From: Proteobacteria bacterium UBA7447
GTDB taxonomy: Bacteria; Pseudomonadota; Gammaproteobacteria; Arenicellales; UBA868
Length of the DNA: 8,664 bases
Direction: 5' to 3'
NCBI GenBank assembly: GCA_002477475.1
Contig: DLPX01000007.1
Span: 1-8,664 of the forward strand
Positions 1-7,052 of this stretch are shown here, piece after piece. The notes beneath the pieces are model-generated. The model searched no databases. It had not been told where the DNA came from and saw only the letters and a program-made list of their open reading frames with translations. A program made the position numbers and the translations under genes. Each line of letters begins with the position of its first letter. Positions within the stretch are counted from its first letter, which is position 1.

Positions 1-1
1 G

Positions 2-64
2 GGCAAGAAATTCCTCGATAAAAATATCTCCGGATACTATGATGAGGTGCGCCAGTACAGGTAA
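2..64 (+). CDS. C-terminal tail of an unidentified gene (5' part outside window)
   Basis: Reading from base 2, an open frame of 20 codons runs to a TAA at 62-64 and encodes GKKFLDKNISGYYDEVRQYR. The residue mix (charged and aromatic, no low-complexity bias) looks like a genuine protein end rather than a chance frame, and it lies on the same strand as the sulfotransferase that starts 105 bases later. The other forward frame beginning at base 1 stops at once. Twenty residues are too few to assign a family. The call as coding is inference from composition and position only; the product is unknown. Confidence 0.45.
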   Translation, partial: GKKFLDKNISGYYDEVRQYR

Positions 65-169
65 ATCGCTGCTTCATCGCAGCACGCTCTTACAAGTTCT
101 TTATGGGCAATCACTTTCAGTAGGCAAAATGACCCTGCATCCTAGTTTCCGGCCAGCACCTCTCGTCGT

Positions 170-997
170 ATGGCAAAGATAGCGATATTTGGACTCGCCA
201 AATCCGGCACCACAGGACTCTGGTCGAGCCTGATAAAGAGTTATCCGCGGCGGTATCTGCAATTCTTTGAGGGTCAGTTCCTGCCATCGAGATACAACAA
301 GTATCTGGGCTGGGGAAATCCGGTAACCAACCCAAAGCATCTGATCAATAAGGAGATTATTGGGTCCGGATTCGACTTTTCCTGTCTCGACAACTACGAC
401 AAAGTCATCTGGCTGGTGCGCGATCCCCGTGACCGACTCGTGAGCTACATCCTGTATCGTCACTACGACCACCTCTATGACGATGAGGACTTTGTCCGCC
501 AACAACTGCGGCTCTTGGAGCAAAAAGAACAAGATCCTGATTCGGTCTCACTGGTCGAACTTGAAACCCGTCTTGCTCTCCCAAGCCCCACTTTAGACTC
601 AGCGTTCTTCTGGAGTGACCATCTGAGATGGGATGCCCTGGATAAAAACGTAAGCCAAAGGCGCGCGTTCCTCTTTAAGTACGAGGATTATGTAGACCAC
701 AACTTTGACTTACTGGAAGATTTTTTAGGTGTGCGCATCAAAAGCGATACCAAGGTGCCGAAACAGTTCCAGCGTGTGATCCGCAGCAAGGCTCATGGGT
801 TCTGGCGGCATTGGTTTACCGAGCGGGATATGGAACATTACCGACCCCTTTTTCAGCCGTTTCTCGAAAGATACGGCTACGCCGACGATTGGCTATTGGA
901 GGATCCGAGAGAAATTAACCCGGACCATTGCTCACACTACGTTCGGAAAATCATCAATGAGCGCAGAGAAGCGGAACACTTAACACTGGTGGTTTGA
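170..997 (+). CDS. Sulfotransferase domain protein (PAPS-dependent)
   Basis: A 275-residue cytosolic-looking protein of the sulfotransferase fold, which moves a sulfuryl group from PAPS to a hydroxyl or amine acceptor. The 5'-phosphosulfate loop is at residues 8-18 (GLAKSGTTGLW), where Lys11, Ser12, Thr14 and Thr15 would hold the phosphate. The 3'-phosphate motif is at about 82-96 (LVRDPRDRLVSYILY), with Arg84 and Ser92 as the expected ligands. Residues 170-187 (KYEDYVDHNFDLLEDFLG) match the usual YEDL...FLG block. Residues 205-237 (RSKAHGFWRHWFT... to RYGY) resemble the conserved C-terminal region in which G-x-W precedes the last helix. The start is well fixed: the P-loop begins seven residues in, and an in-frame stop (143-145) lies upstream with no other start between. 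No strong Shine-Dalgarno is visible. The acceptor is unknown: glycan, lipid and small-molecule substrates are all possible. The family call is firm, the substrate is not. Confidence 0.85.
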   Translation: MAKIAIFGLAKSGTTGLWSSLIKSYPRRYLQFFEGQFLPSRYNKYLGWGNPVTNPKHLINKEIIGSGFDFSCLDNYDKVIWLVRDPRDRLVSYILYRHYDHLYDDEDFVRQQLRLLEQKEQDPDSVSLVELETRLALPSPTLDSAFFWSDHLRWDALDKNVSQRRAFLFKYEDYVDHNFDLLEDFLGVRIKSDTKVPKQFQRVIRSKAHGFWRHWFTERDMEHYRPLFQPFLERYGYADDWLLEDPREINPDHCSHYVRKIINERREAEHLTLVV

Positions 998-1049
998 GTC
1001 ATTAGGGAAGGGCTCAAAGCCACGATTGGGTTACAGGCCGCGCTACCAG

Positions 1050-1655
1050 TCATCCCGGTTTTATGGTGCAGTATTCGCGCTCCTGCAGCCGCGCCAGATA
1101 CCGGGAAAGCTGCGTAAACGCGGCAAGATGGCCAGTATTGGCCGCCCAGTTGATGCTCCACCCGACGATAATGTCCGTGACACTGAATCGTTCACCGATC
1201 AGAAAATCCCTCGAGGCGAATTCTTTATCCAGTACATCCAGTGCACGCTGAATCTCTTTTGCATTAGAGGCCGTGACCTCTGCCGAACGGTGTTCCTCGG
1301 AGTAAGCGCGGGTGTGTTTGAGATCACTCCACAGATAAGCATCCAATTCGGTCAGCACAAATGAGGTCCACTGGGCGTGCTGGGCTCGCTCGTAGGTCCC
1401 CACTGCGCCGATCAGCATGGGTTCCGCAATGAGGTCACACAGGTACTCGCAGATCGGTGCCGATTCGAACAGCGGCTGACCATCAATAAGGATCGCGGGC
1501 ATCTTGCCCTGCGGATGCAATCTACGCAACTCCTCGCTGTGCAGCAGGGCACGGTCATCAACATATTCGTAGGCGAGTTCCAGTTCATCCAACGTCCACT
1601 GGCACCGCGCCGAGCGTGTCCGGCCCATGCCGTACAGTTTAATGTCGAGTGTCAT
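1050..1655 (-). CDS. Glutathione S-transferase family protein
   Basis: A 201-residue soluble protein of normal GST length. The N-terminal thioredoxin-like domain covers about residues 4-78. TRSARCQWTLDEL (13-25) supplies a candidate catalytic Ser15. The glutathione site shows as HPQGKMPAIL (47-56, with the cis-Pro at 53) and FESAPICEYL (63-72, where Glu64-Ser65 bind the gamma-glutamyl group). The all-alpha C-terminal domain follows from about 88 and carries the N-capping box in FLIGERFSVTDI (151-162, Ser158/Asp161). The ATG is preceded by AGGAG at a 5-base spacing, which supports this start. It is the last gene of the purK-purE-dehydrogenase run, 54 bases after the dehydrogenase stop, and converges on the sulfotransferase. 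The substrate cannot be read from sequence. A role in handling aldehyde or other electrophiles from the upstream demethylating enzyme is only an inference. Confidence 0.88.
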   Translation of the reverse strand: MTLDIKLYGMGRTRSARCQWTLDELELAYEYVDDRALLHSEELRRLHPQGKMPAILIDGQPLFESAPICEYLCDLIAEPMLIGAVGTYERAQHAQWTSFVLTELDAYLWSDLKHTRAYSEEHRSAEVTASNAKEIQRALDVLDKEFASRDFLIGERFSVTDIIVGWSINWAANTGHLAAFTQLSRYLARLQEREYCTIKPG

Positions 1656-1709
1656 CGGAACTCCTGCAAAATGTGTCGTCGCCAGTTGCCAGAAAAATTC
1701 GAAGACGCG

Positions 1710-4124
1710 TCATCCCCGCATGCGGGCACCATCTGCGTCAAAGAGCATCTGATGAATTCTCTTTGCCGGGCGCATATCCCCTAGGATCTCGATTTTCGCC
1801 TCGAGATCATCACTCAGCGACGCATCGTCAACGAGCGCCAGGGCGATGGACTTTTGCGCGGTATGTGAATATCCCCCCGAGGTGCAAAAGCCTTTCACCT
1901 CCCCATCGATCCAAACGGGCTCATACCCGACGGCATCGGCATCATCCGCATCGACCTCAAACATCACCAGTTTTCTTGCCGCGCCGCTCTGGCGTTCAGC
2001 CTCAACCGCGCTGCGCCCGATGAAGTCTGCTCCTTTGTTGACCGCCACAAAACGATCCATGCCCGTCTCTGCCGGGGTGTAGTCCGGAGAAAACTCACTC
2101 AGCCAACTGCCAAAGAACTTGTCGAGGCGCAGACTCATCATTGCGCGCATCCCAAAAGGTCGCATACCGTGCTTCTGACCGGCAGCAAAGAGCGTGTCCC
2201 AAAGAGACCGCTGGTCCATTGCATCCGTATAAATCTCGTAACCCAGGTCTCCGGTGTAGCTCAACCGCTGCACGATGCAGTCACACATCCCCACGGTCAT
2301 CCGTTTGACGTCCATAAACAAAAACGATTCGGCCGACACGTCAGCGCGGGTCACCTCGGCCAACACAGTACGGGCCATGGGGCCCGCAATCTGAAAACCT
2401 GTGCGTCTGTCAGAAATATTCTCGATATCGATCCCAGCCTCAAGATGGCTTCGCAGCCATCGCTCATGCACCGACTGATACCCGTAGGAAGAGGTCAGCT
2501 GAAATTCCTCCTCGCCAAGACAGGAGATGGTGAAGTCACCAATCAGTCGCCCTTTGGGAGACAGCATAGGGGCAAGGCTCACCCTTCCCAGATCGGGAAT
2601 CCGGCCCGCCATAATCCGGTCCAGCCAGGCACGCGCACCTGAACCGGTCACCGAGAACTTGCTGAAGTTCTGAACCTCATTGATGCCGACCCGCTCCCTG
2701 ACCGCCTTTACTTCCCGGGCGGTAGCCGCAAACGCATTGGAGCGTCGAAACGACGGTGTTTCATATCTCGGCTCATCTTCGCTGGCAAAGTAATTTGCCA
2801 CCTCAAGGCCGAACTGCTGGCCAAAAACCGCGCCGAGCGATTGCTGGATGTCATAGACCGGCGTGGTTCTAAAAGGTCGTGCCGCCGGCAACTCCTCGTT
2901 GGGGTAACTGACGGAAAATCGCTTCTGGTAGTTTTCGATGACCTTGGGCAGGGTATAGCCCGGGTTGGTCCACGAACCAAAACGCGCCACATCCATGGCA
3001 AAGACATCACGATCCGGTTCGCCTTCCACCATCCACTGGGCCAGGGTGAGTCCCACACCACCGCCCTGGCTGAAGCCAGCCATCACGCCACAGGCAGACC
3101 AGTAATTGCGCAGGCCGGGAACCGGACCGACGAGTGGGTTACCGTCGGGCGCAAAGGTAAAGGGGCCGTGGATGATGGTCTTGACCCCTGCCGTTTCCAG
3201 CACCGGAAAACGCTGGTAGGCGAACGCGATCGACTCGCTGATCTTGTCGAGGTTATCCGGTAGCAGTTCATGACCAAAATCCCAGGGCGTACCATCAACT
3301 GCCCAGGGCCTGCAGGCCTGCTCGTAAAATCCGATACAAAGGCCCCTGCCCTCCTGGCGAAGGTAACTCTCACCGCCTGGATCCATGACGTGTGGGTGCT
3401 CCTTGTCACGCTCGTAAATCTGGGCAATATCATCGGTGACCACATATTGATGTTCCATGGGATGCAGCGGCAGATAGACCCCCGCCATGGCACCGACTTC
3501 TCTTGCCCAAAGACCCCCGGCATTGACGACATGCTCCGCGATGAGCACGCCCTTATCGGTCACGACTTCCCAACTGCCATCGCTTCTGGGCGTGGTCTGC
3601 TCGACCATCGTGTGAAGTTCGATCTTCGCACCATTCAGACGCGCTGCTTTGGCATAGGCGTGCGTGGTGCCGGCAGGATCAAGGTGGCCATCAAGAGGAT
3701 CATATAAACCGCCGAGCACACCCTCGATGTTGGTCACCGGTGCAACCTCTCGGATCTCGGCGGGAGAAAGAATCTCGGTCTCCAGACCCATATACCGATG
3801 CTTCGCCCTTTCGGCCTTAAGCATATCCATGCGTTCGGATGTGTCCGCCAGGGTGACGCCGCCAACGTGATGCAGACCGCAGGACATCCCCGTCAGCGCT
3901 TCAAGCTCGCGGTAAAGCTTGATCGTGTAACCCTGCAGGGCGGCCATGTTGGTATCGCCATTCAGGGTGTGAAACCCGCCTGCCGCGTGCCAGGTGGATC
4001 CGGAAGTGAGCTCAGAGCGCTCCAGCAGGACCACATCCGACCAGCCGAGTTTGGTGAGGTGGTACAAAACCGAACAACCGACGACGCCGCCGCCGATCAC
4101 ACACACCTGTGCGTGCGTTTTCAT
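1710..4124 (-). CDS. FAD-dependent dehydrogenase with C-terminal GcvT folate domain (dimethylglycine/sarcosine dehydrogenase-like)
   Basis: An 804-residue two-part enzyme. The N-terminal DAO domain starts with a dinucleotide-binding fingerprint, VCVIGGGVVGCSVLYHL (7-23), ending the first beta-alpha-beta at LLER (33-36). STWHAAG (43-49) matches the motif in which mitochondrial dimethylglycine and sarcosine dehydrogenases attach FAD covalently to histidine, here His46. HGPFTFAPDGNPLVGPVPG (319-337) and GGGVGLTLAQWM (354-365) close the domain, followed by an FAO_M linker to about 425. From about 428 comes a GcvT/aminomethyltransferase domain: LSPKGRLIGDFTI (521-533, with Asp530 the likely folate-pocket acid), YTGDLGYEIY (623-632) and SLRLDKFFGSW (664-674). 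The GcvT C-terminal barrel is at about 690-790. Known relatives oxidise N-methyl glycines and pass the one-carbon unit to tetrahydrofolate. The exact amine here is unknown. A good ribosome site (GGGGGAG, 5 bases before ATG) fixes the start. No signal peptide is seen. It lies 36 bases after purE. Confidence 0.9.
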   Translation of the reverse strand: MKTHAQVCVIGGGVVGCSVLYHLTKLGWSDVVLLERSELTSGSTWHAAGGFHTLNGDTNMAALQGYTIKLYRELEALTGMSCGLHHVGGVTLADTSERMDMLKAERAKHRYMGLETEILSPAEIREVAPVTNIEGVLGGLYDPLDGHLDPAGTTHAYAKAARLNGAKIELHTMVEQTTPRSDGSWEVVTDKGVLIAEHVVNAGGLWAREVGAMAGVYLPLHPMEHQYVVTDDIAQIYERDKEHPHVMDPGGESYLRQEGRGLCIGFYEQACRPWAVDGTPWDFGHELLPDNLDKISESIAFAYQRFPVLETAGVKTIIHGPFTFAPDGNPLVGPVPGLRNYWSACGVMAGFSQGGGVGLTLAQWMVEGEPDRDVFAMDVARFGSWTNPGYTLPKVIENYQKRFSVSYPNEELPAARPFRTTPVYDIQQSLGAVFGQQFGLEVANYFASEDEPRYETPSFRRSNAFAATAREVKAVRERVGINEVQNFSKFSVTGSGARAWLDRIMAGRIPDLGRVSLAPMLSPKGRLIGDFTISCLGEEEFQLTSSYGYQSVHERWLRSHLEAGIDIENISDRRTGFQIAGPMARTVLAEVTRADVSAESFLFMDVKRMTVGMCDCIVQRLSYTGDLGYEIYTDAMDQRSLWDTLFAAGQKHGMRPFGMRAMMSLRLDKFFGSWLSEFSPDYTPAETGMDRFVAVNKGADFIGRSAVEAERQSGAARKLVMFEVDADDADAVGYEPVWIDGEVKGFCTSGGYSHTAQKSIALALVDDASLSDDLEAKIEILGDMRPAKRIHQMLFDADGARMRG

Positions 4125-4160
4125 CTGGACTCCCCCTGCGATCTTTTCGGCTTAAGAGCC

Positions 4161-4649
4161 CTATGAATCTTCCAATTGCCGGGCCTTGTCATGCACTTTG
4201 GCACTTAAGGCCGCTTTGTATTCGGCAAGCCGCTGTCTCAGGGCATCATCTCCTGTGGCGAGCATCTGGGCTGCCAGGATGCCGGCGTTGGTGGCGTTAT
4301 CAATTGCAACCGTTGCCACGGGCACGCCCGCCGGCATCTGGACGATCGACAGCAGTGCATCCTCGCCTTCAAGACGCGTGGCGCTGATAGGCACCCCAAT
4401 AACCGGTAGAACACTGAGCGACGCCGCCATCCCCGGAAGGTGAGCCGCCCCGCCGGCGCCGGCAATGATTACGCGCAGACCACGACCCTCGGCATTACCT
4501 GCATACTCATACAGCCGGTCGGGTGTCCGGTGAGCGCTGACGATCGTCATCTCGAAGGGCACTTCCAGTTGGCTGAGGATGTCCCCTGCCGCGCGCATCA
4601 CGGGCAAGTCTGAATCACTGCCCATGATGATTCCGACCTTCGCGTTCAT
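4161..4649 (-). CDS. purE: N5-carboxyaminoimidazole ribonucleotide mutase (class I PurE)
   Basis: A 162-residue PurE of normal bacterial length. It moves the carboxyl group of N5-CAIR (made by PurK) from nitrogen to carbon to give CAIR in de novo purine synthesis. Hallmarks are the phosphate loop IMGSDSDLP (8-16), the catalytic histidine in VSAHRTPDRL (37-46, His40, equivalent to E. coli His45), the glycine-rich block AGAGGAAHLPGM (63-74), and SIVQMPAGVPVATVAI (101-116). The presence of purK immediately upstream agrees with the two-step bacterial route, rather than the PurK-independent direct carboxylase. Its ATG overlaps the purK stop as ATGA (4646-4649), so the two are probably translationally coupled. 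Only a weak AAGG lies before the start. The gene order is purK then purE, the opposite of the familiar E. coli and Bacillus layout. Confidence 0.97.
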   Translation of the reverse strand: MNAKVGIIMGSDSDLPVMRAAGDILSQLEVPFEMTIVSAHRTPDRLYEYAGNAEGRGLRVIIAGAGGAAHLPGMAASLSVLPVIGVPISATRLEGEDALLSIVQMPAGVPVATVAIDNATNAGILAAQMLATGDDALRQRLAEYKAALSAKVHDKARQLEDS

Positions 4650-5872
4650 GATCCGTTCGCCTTGCTTATTGCTTCGCCCTCAGGAGGTTGAAATGTATCA
4701 CTTTGGAGCCGTTCCGATCCGCTTTGGGCGTGGGCCAAAGCTTCTTCCCGGGAGTTCCCCAGCGCGTTGACATGGCCCATCTTCCTTCCCGGTCTGGCTT
4801 CTTTTTTTCCATACCAGTGCACCGTCACCTGGCCCGCTTCTTGTAGCCGAGCGGTATATGGCACCCCGGTGTGCGCAGGAGACAGACGGTCTTCGTAAAG
4901 AAGATTCAGCATCACCGAGACCGGTGCCCGTGGCTCAGTCGGCGCGATAGGGCGGCCCGAGATAGCTCTAAGGTGCTGCTCGAACTGATCACATTGAAAC
5001 CCCTCCATCGTGAGATGTCCCGAGTTGTGTACCCGGGGTGAAATCTCGTTAATAAAGATCTCGCCCGACGTACTGATAAAAAGCTCCACCGCAAAAACAC
5101 CTGCCGCATCAAGGGCCTGAATCGCGCGGGTAGCTACCTCAATACACTCGATCCGCTGGGTCTCGCTGAGATCCCCGGGGCTGATGACGGTGCTCACTGC
5201 ATTCAGCGCGGGATCAAACATCATGGTCACTGGAGGGTAAACGCTTGTTTCACCAGACGCAGCTCGGGTCACGACCACCGCGACCTCCAGACAACCCTCA
5301 AGGGCTGGCTCAATCACGCTTGCCACAGGCCAAAGATCACTGAGCGCTTCGGGCTCAAGAAGCATTTGCACCCCTTTGCCGTCGTAACCGCCGCGCCGTG
5401 TTTTTTGAACGAGCGGTGCGCAAAAACCGCTTTGCAGTACTGCGCCCTCATCTACGTTTTCATCAGCCAGCATGAAGGGCAATGTCGGCAGTCCCTGATC
5501 TTGGAGCCAGGATTTTTGTAAACCCTTGTCTTTTATCAGCCGTAAGGTGTCCACGCCGGGATGCACTTCGATCTTGCCTTCTGCCTGCGCACGCTCAAGA
5601 AGGTCCAGCGTCTCATCGGGAATCGCCTCCAACTCGAAAGTCACTACATCAGAGGCTTCGATAAGACGCGCAACGGCCGAAAGATCATCCAGTGGCGCAA
5701 CGATAGAGTTGTCTGCGAGGTAAACCGCCGAACTCGTCGGGTCATCGGTGACCACGGTTACAGTGACGCCCAGTCGACGAGCCGCCTCGCAGAGCATCAT
5801 CCCCAACTGACCGCCGCCCAAAATGCCGATGCGGTCAAGAGCGGCTTTTTTGTTTTTCAAAGCAGTATTCAC
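4646..5872 (-). CDS. purK: 5-(carboxyamino)imidazole ribonucleotide synthase, ATP-grasp
   Basis: PurK uses ATP and bicarbonate to carboxylate AIR to N5-CAIR, the substrate of PurE encoded next. Numbered from the GTG chosen here (408 residues), it shows the N-terminal RIGILGGGQLGMML loop (14-27), VVTFELEAI (76-84), the ATP-grasp glycine loop QKTRRGGYDGKGVQ (156-169), the metal-binding acids in FAVELF (260-265) and INEISPRVHNSGHLTMEGF (274-292), and a C-terminal GHVNALG (366-372). About 30 further residues follow, making it a little longer than E. coli PurK (355). The start is uncertain: no ATG is available. Candidates are TTG at 5911, GTG at 5872 and TTG at 5860, none with a clear ribosome site. 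The 5911 start would add a hydrophobic stretch (FALVLLTC) out of place on a cytosolic enzyme, so I prefer GTG 5872. It is the first gene of the four-gene - strand run. Confidence 0.93.
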   Translation of the reverse strand: MNTALKNKKAALDRIGILGGGQLGMMLCEAARRLGVTVTVVTDDPTSSAVYLADNSIVAPLDDLSAVARLIEASDVVTFELEAIPDETLDLLERAQAEGKIEVHPGVDTLRLIKDKGLQKSWLQDQGLPTLPFMLADENVDEGAVLQSGFCAPLVQKTRRGGYDGKGVQMLLEPEALSDLWPVASVIEPALEGCLEVAVVVTRAASGETSVYPPVTMMFDPALNAVSTVISPGDLSETQRIECIEVATRAIQALDAAGVFAVELFISTSGEIFINEISPRVHNSGHLTMEGFQCDQFEQHLRAISGRPIAPTEPRAPVSVMLNLLYEDRLSPAHTGVPYTARLQEAGQVTVHWYGKKEARPGRKMGHVNALGNSREEALAHAQSGSERLQSDTFQPPEGEAISKANGS

Positions 5873-5948
5873 GCAGGTTAAAAGAACGAGTGCAAAGTAG
5901 ACGCGACACAAATCTCGAAAGGGCTGTGCCAGCGATTACACACCGGCA

Positions 5949-5954
5949 ATTATA
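5949..5954 (-). promoter_or_regulatory. Candidate -10 box of the purK operon
   Basis: On the - strand these bases read TATAAT, an exact sigma-70 consensus -10 hexamer. It sits in the 125-base divergent gap between purK (GTG at 5872) and the beta-propeller gene. Transcription would start near 5942, giving a leader of about 70 bases to the chosen purK start. No good -35 hexamer lies 16-18 bases upstream (the bases there read about CCTGTA or CCCTGT), so the promoter would be weak or activator-assisted. I see no match to the E. coli PurR operator. The hexamer is observed; promoter function is inferred. Confidence 0.4.
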
Positions 5955-5997
5955 GCGATGGCGCTCCGGATACAGGGCACACGCTATACAGGCTGTT

Positions 5998-7035
5998 ATG
6001 CTTGGTGCCCGTTTCTTCTCAGCACTTTGCGAATTGCTCTTCATTGAGATGCGACTTAAGAACTTCTTGAACAAGACAGAATCAAACTACTGGCTGATCG
6101 GACTAATCTCGGCTTTGGTTATTTTTGTTACCGGATGGTGGTGGCAGATCGATGGCCCTGTCCCGATTCTTGGAGAACCCGTCGTGTACAGCGGCAATCT
6201 TCAGCACCCTGCGCAGGTAATCCGCCTGGGTGACAGGTACTTTGCCGGGGAACTCTTCAGTAATGAACTGGTCCTCAGTGAATCCCTCGGATTTGAAAAT
6301 CACGAGCGACTCGTCCTCCGCGAAAAACAGCATCACTCGTTGGTCACCCTGGGATCTCCTCATTTCCTCGAGGCGCTTGATACCAATCGGGCACTTGTCA
6401 GCGAAGGCTGGGGCAGCAATGTTGCTCTTGTCGAGATAGCCAGCGGCGAAGTCAGCCGGTTTGGTGACGCTGGCGGTCGAGGCTTCAATGCGCCTCACGG
6501 CATCTGCTTTGATGCGGCAAGCGGATGGATCTATGTGGCCGACTCATTACACTCCCGACTGGTGCGCTACCGACCTTTAGATACCAGCCCAGCTGAAGTC
6601 TTCGCGGACCATCAAAAGCTGGTGTCTTATGGCCGCCAGTTGATTTGCGAAGAGGACGGTCTATGGCTGTCCAATTCCTACGAGGGCCGTGACGGTCTTA
6701 ATCCCGGAAAGGGAAGCAATGTTCTTCACATCAGTAATTTTTCCAGTGGCAAAGCCAGCGTGGTTGCGCAATTTCCTGAGGTCAATATGACAGGGCTAGT
6801 GCGCCTCAACAAGAATTGGATCGTGGTTGGACTCTGGAGCGCGCGCAATCAGTTGGCTTTGGTTTCCACAGACGGTCGCGTCGTCAAGCCGATTCGACCG
6901 ATCAACGGCCTGCCGGGTCCCCCCTATGGTCTCTTCTTTGACGAGGATCGATCTGAACTACTGGCGACCTACATCGGATCGATCCATGATCGGGCCCACC
7001 CCGGTGGTCTCGCGGTTTATCCGGTGGGTTTTTGA
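5998..7035 (+). CDS. Membrane-anchored NHL/SMP-30-like beta-propeller protein
   Basis: A 345-residue protein from the ATG at 5998. An in-frame ATG at 6049 (residue 18, MRLKNFLNKTESNYW...) is equally plausible and gives a cleaner single-anchor protein; no ribosome site decides between them. Residues 31-46 (YWLIGLISALVIFVTG) form one transmembrane segment after a positively charged stretch, so the rest probably faces the periplasm or cell surface. The body is beta-propeller-like: FNAPHGICFDAASGWIYVAD (163-182) followed by SLHSRLVRY is a textbook NHL repeat, and weaker copies include SGNLQHPAQVIRLGDRYFAG (65-84), NMTGLVRLNKNWIVVGLW (263-280) and LPGPPYGLFFDEDRSELLAT (305-324). Such proteins are binding scaffolds or lactonase-like hydrolases; I cannot name a ligand or enzyme activity. 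It is divergent from purK and converges on the PhoX-like gene. Confidence 0.75.
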   Translation: MLGARFFSALCELLFIEMRLKNFLNKTESNYWLIGLISALVIFVTGWWWQIDGPVPILGEPVVYSGNLQHPAQVIRLGDRYFAGELFSNELVLSESLGFENHERLVLREKQHHSLVTLGSPHFLEALDTNRALVSEGWGSNVALVEIASGEVSRFGDAGGRGFNAPHGICFDAASGWIYVADSLHSRLVRYRPLDTSPAEVFADHQKLVSYGRQLICEEDGLWLSNSYEGRDGLNPGKGSNVLHISNFSSGKASVVAQFPEVNMTGLVRLNKNWIVVGLWSARNQLALVSTDGRVVKPIRPINGLPGPPYGLFFDEDRSELLATYIGSIHDRAHPGGLAVYPVGF

Positions 7036-7052
7036 ACAAGGAGTAGACGAGA

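Noticed and set aside
68..83. Small hairpin GCTGC-TTCATC-GCAGC just after the first stop codon
   Set aside because: The 5-base-pair stem has no following T-run; too weak to call as a terminator.
998..1049. Possible bidirectional terminator between the convergent sulfotransferase and GST genes
   Set aside because: No inverted repeat followed by T/A runs is visible in these 52 bases.
1715..1726. Perfect 12-base palindrome CCCGCATGCGGG at the dehydrogenase 3' end
   Set aside because: It lies inside the last codons, would give only a 4-base-pair stem with a 4-base loop, and has no T-run on either strand, so it is not a credible terminator.
2169..3707. Several long + strand open frames (2169-2642, 2841-3263, 3270-3707) opposite the dehydrogenase
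   Set aside because: They are antisense to a gene with strong family motifs over its full length, have no recognisable domains, and are expected from the codon bias of a GC-rich gene.
5873..5911. N-terminal extension of PurK starting at TTG 5911
   Set aside because: It adds a hydrophobic segment not expected on this cytosolic enzyme and has no clear ribosome site; kept only as an alternative start.
5835..6074. 79-residue - strand frame spanning the purK/beta-propeller intergenic region
   Set aside because: It overlaps both flanking genes out of frame, shows no recognisable domain, and crosses the likely promoter.
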